Positions 61,898 to 64,000 of a stretch of 64,000 bases of DNA are shown here, in pieces. Source of the stretch: Actinomadura rubteroloni (GTDB lineage Bacteria > Actinomycetota > Actinomycetes > Streptosporangiales > Streptosporangiaceae). Under the pieces are notes generated by a model that saw only the letters and a list, made by a program, of their open reading frames with translations, searched no databases and had not been told where the DNA came from. Positions within the stretch are counted from its first letter, which is position 1; each line of letters starts with the position of its first letter. The translations under genes were made by a program, and so were the position numbers. The stretch spans positions 1,860,001 through 1,924,000 of the forward strand of contig NZ_MTBP01000002.1 in assembly GCF_002911665.1 (NCBI RefSeq), written 5' to 3'.

Positions 61898-62055
61898 GTA
61901 CAGCACCGCAGTATGCATCACGTTGCCTGCGAGCATCGCTTCTCCCGCGCCGCTAGTCAAGAGCGGACTTGGACTTTTCAGGCCCTGACCTGCAGTGAGG
62001 AAGGCCATAGTTTACGGGCCCTTCCGCCACTGCCCGGTATCGCCCGGGAACGTGT

Positions 62056-62088
62056 GAAGCGACCGCCCCCGACGGGGACGGCCGCTTC
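62056..62088 (-). terminator. Terminator of the Mce-associated genes
   Basis: A long GC-rich hairpin with GAAGCG/CGCTTC at its base and mostly paired arms, including G-U pairs on the RNA, starts about 30 bases beyond the stop at 62118. Confidence 0.65.
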
Positions 62089-62117
62089 GGACGCGCGGAC
62101 CGCTCAGCGGGTCCGTC

Positions 62118-63266
62118 TCACAGGACGACGAGCTTGGACGCCAGCCAGTGGCCGCCCTTCTTCTCCATCGTGATCCGGATCCGCAGCGGCTCCGGGAGCC
62201 GCCGCTGCTTGTCGTTCTTGGTCGTCGTGTTGCGGTTGGCGTAGACGAGGACCTCCACCTTGTCCGCCCCCGTCGTCAGCGCGCCGGACTTCAGCACCGT
62301 CGTGGTGGAGACGGCCTGCTGCTCCGTCGCCATCGTCGTGAGCTGCTGGGCGAACTTGTCGAACTGGGTGCGCAGCGTGCCGGTGGTGAGCTGGGACGCG
62401 GCCTTGAAGTCGTCCTTGAGCGTCCGGTAGTCGTACGACGAGACGGCCTGCGCGACCCGCGACGCCGCGACCGTCGCGTCCCGGGTGCCCTGCTCGGTCG
62501 CCTTCTGGTCCCGGTCCTTCATGGTCAGCACGACGCTCGCGACGGCCAGCGCCACGATGACGACGGTCAGCGCGGCGATGATCTGCGGGCTCCACGACGA
62601 CACGCGCGCGAGGAAGCCCGGCGCGGCGTCCGTCTTCTTGACGGAAGACTTGCCGTGCTCGAACTTGACCTTGGCCGGGGCGCTCGCCGTCTCGTCCTCG
62701 GCGGACGCGTCTTTGCCCTCGGCGTCGCCGGTCTCGACCGCCGGATCGGCGTCGGCCTTCGCGCCCACGCCGGTCGCGGCTGACTTCTCGTCGGACTTCG
62801 CGTCGTCGGCCTCGGCGGCGGGCTGCACGCCCACTTCGGCCTTCTCGTCGGCGTCGGTCTCCACGACCGTCGCGGCGGCGGCCTGCCCGTCCGGCGTCCC
62901 GGTCTCGGCGGCGTCCGCCGCGGCGGGCTCGTCATCGGACGCGACGGCCGGGGCGGTCTCAGCGGCCTTCGGGTCGGCCGTCGCAGCGTCGGCGGCGTCC
63001 GGGGCGTCGTCGTCCAGCGGGTCGTCCTCGTCGACCCGGCCGGCGGCCTCGGCGGCGACCTGCGCCAGGCGCGCGGCCTCGCGCGCCCGCTCGGCGGCCT
63101 CCTCCGCGAGTTCCGCCACGCGCGCGGCCTCGCGGGCGCGCTCGGCGGCCCGCCGCGCGCGGGCGCTCTCGGGCGTCTCGTCCGCCACGGTCTCCTCCGG
63201 CGTCTCCTCGACGGCCGTGCCCTCGTCGTCCTTCCCGGAGCGCTTGCCCCGCCGAAGCGTCGTCAT
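62118..63266 (-). CDS. Mce-associated membrane protein, long form
   Basis: A 382-residue protein. Residues 1-200 are Ala/Glu/Asp-rich and charged (repeated RAREAARVAELAEEAAERA-like coiled coil), followed by one membrane helix around 220-245 and an extracytoplasmic domain of about 135 residues. That domain resembles Mce-associated proteins (Mas/VirB8-like NTF2-type fold) that support Mce lipid importers. The ATG overlaps the upstream stop by 4 bp. It is the last gene of the Mce operon. Confidence 0.75.
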   Translation of the reverse strand: MTTLRRGKRSGKDDEGTAVEETPEETVADETPESARARRAAERAREAARVAELAEEAAERAREAARLAQVAAEAAGRVDEDDPLDDDAPDAADAATADPKAAETAPAVASDDEPAAADAAETGTPDGQAAAATVVETDADEKAEVGVQPAAEADDAKSDEKSAATGVGAKADADPAVETGDAEGKDASAEDETASAPAKVKFEHGKSSVKKTDAAPGFLARVSSWSPQIIAALTVVIVALAVASVVLTMKDRDQKATEQGTRDATVAASRVAQAVSSYDYRTLKDDFKAASQLTTGTLRTQFDKFAQQLTTMATEQQAVSTTTVLKSGALTTGADKVEVLVYANRNTTTKNDKQRRLPEPLRIRITMEKKGGHWLASKLVVL

Positions 63267-63781
63267 GGAACCAACTCCAGGTTCGACACGAGCCAGCGGT
63301 CACCGTGCCGGTCGAGGTCCATCAGCACCCGCCAGTACTGGGGGGCGGCGTTCTTGACCTTCTCGTTGGTGACGGTGGTGTTCATCGACACCATGATCTC
63401 GGCGGAGTCGTCGTCGATCGAGACGACCGCGGCCTGCGGGTCGCTGACCGTCGTCCGGGCCTTGGTCTGGGTGAGCCGGTCCAAGAGCGCCTTGGCCTGG
63501 CCGCCGAGCTGGTCCTTCAGCTTGCCGGTCGTCCCGGCGACGATGCGGTCGACGTCCCGCTGGCCGTTCTGGTAGTCCAGCGTGTTGAGGTTGACCCCGA
63601 GCTGCCGGGCCGCCTGGACGGCGCGGTCTCGCTGCGTCCCGGCGTCGCTGCCGTCTTTCACGCGCAGCCCGACGACCGCGGCGTACACCCCGAGCGCGGC
63701 GGCCACGAGGATCAGGACCCCGATGGTCGCGAGGCGCGCGGTCAGGACTGGCTGAGCGGCCCTACCAGCAGCCACTTCCAT
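63263..63781 (-). CDS. Mce-associated membrane protein, short form
   Basis: A 172-residue protein with a short cytoplasmic start, one membrane helix (ATIGVLILVAAALGVYAAVV) and an extracytoplasmic domain ending QYWRVLMDLDRHGDRW. It belongs to the same Mce-associated family as its neighbour. ATG 63781 has a strong GGAGGAGG site and overlaps the preceding MCE gene by 40 bp. Confidence 0.75.
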   Translation of the reverse strand: MEVAAGRAAQPVLTARLATIGVLILVAAALGVYAAVVGLRVKDGSDAGTQRDRAVQAARQLGVNLNTLDYQNGQRDVDRIVAGTTGKLKDQLGGQAKALLDRLTQTKARTTVSDPQAAVVSIDDDSAEIMVSMNTTVTNEKVKNAAPQYWRVLMDLDRHGDRWLVSNLELVP

Positions 63782-64000
63782 GAGGCCTCCTCCCCCAGCT
63801 CGCGGACCCCGGCGGTGCGGGGCATCGTGTAGCGCGTGCCGTCCGGCCCGTAGGCCGTTCCGGTGGTCGGATCGTACCCGGCGAACGCGACCGTTCCGTC
63901 CGTGTTCGCCGAGGTCGCGGCCTTGTTGCCGGTCGCCTTCTTCGTCCCGCCGGTGGCGCCGCCCGCCGGGAATCCGGCGCCGTCGGTGGCCCCGGCGGGG
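63742..64000 (-). CDS. MCE-family protein, C-terminal end (partial)
   Basis: The reverse strand encodes the last 85 or so residues of a protein cut by the window edge, ending WKWLLVGPLSQS and a TGA. YDPTTGTAYGPDGTRY and the W-x-LL-GPL end are typical tails of actinobacterial MCE proteins, the lipid-binding subunits of Mce transporters. The linker before it is Gly/Ala/Thr-rich. It overlaps the next gene start by 40 bp, fitting one operon. Confidence 0.7.
   Translation of the reverse strand, partial: PAGATDGAGFPAGGATGGTKKATGNKAATSANTDGTVAFAGYDPTTGTAYGPDGTRYTMPRTAGVRELGEEASWKWLLVGPLSQS

Larger units (their letters stand above)
61729..62117. other. rpoB upstream region
   Basis: This 389-base gap carries the rpoB promoter, about 130 bases of leader, and the terminator of the Mce-associated genes. 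The middle (61900-62040) is AT-richer and has no gene. rplJ-rplL, the usual upstream neighbours, are absent. Confidence 0.65.

Overview
The window is high-GC DNA with GTG and TTG starts, tightly coupled minus-strand operons and the classic actinobacterial rpoBC, str, S10 and spc ribosomal clusters. SecY, RpoB and RpoC resemble Streptomyces-type proteins. Mce-family genes lie directly upstream of rpoB. Together this suggests a filamentous actinomycete, perhaps of the Streptosporangiales/Thermomonosporaceae (Actinomadura-like); the family assignment is inference.

Layout: (1) 1-3517, plus strand: the tail of a calcineurin-like phosphoesterase and a large cytoplasmic-looking metzincin-type metalloprotease. 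(2) 3669-33139, minus strand: one compact nonribosomal peptide operon of seven genes. In transcription order they are a stand-alone adenylation enzyme, a stand-alone carrier protein, a cytochrome P450, an Fe(II)/2-oxoglutarate oxygenase, a class I PLP aminotransferase and two giant NRPSs (3817 and 4269 aa). A near-consensus promoter sits at 33227-33255. (3) 33485-46567, minus: rpsJ-rplC-rplD-rplW-rplB-rpsS-rplV-rpsC-rplP-rpmC-rpsQ-rplN-rplX-rplE-rpsN-rpsH-rplF-rplR-rpsE-rpmD-rplO-secY-adk-map, then a DUF1707 membrane protein. (4) 46675-50943, minus: rpsL-rpsG-fusA-tuf, with its own promoter at 51257-51285 and a strong hairpin after tuf. (5) 51430-54355: a tail-anchored low-complexity protein, a likely Nudix relic, a DUF6194 protein and a two-domain MerR regulator. 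(6) 54352-61728, minus: rpoB-rpoC with its own promoter. (7) 62118-64000, minus: two Mce-associated membrane proteins and the end of an MCE protein.

How the NRPS genes may work together: NRPS-A reads C-A-PCP-E, C-A-PCP, C-A-PCP-E, and NRPS-B reads C-A-PCP four times and then TE. Specificity residues read by eye suggest D-Thr, an aromatic residue, D-X, Y, Z, Z, Pro. The two Z modules have the same code and share nearly identical DNA blocks exactly 3000 bp apart. The free A/PCP pair and the P450 could supply a modified starter to the first C domain. The product cannot be named from sequence. No MbtH, transporter or regulator is seen in the operon.

The operon lies where infA-rpmJ-rpsM-rpsK-rpsD-rpoA normally follow map. 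It therefore marks a break in one of the most conserved gene orders in bacteria.
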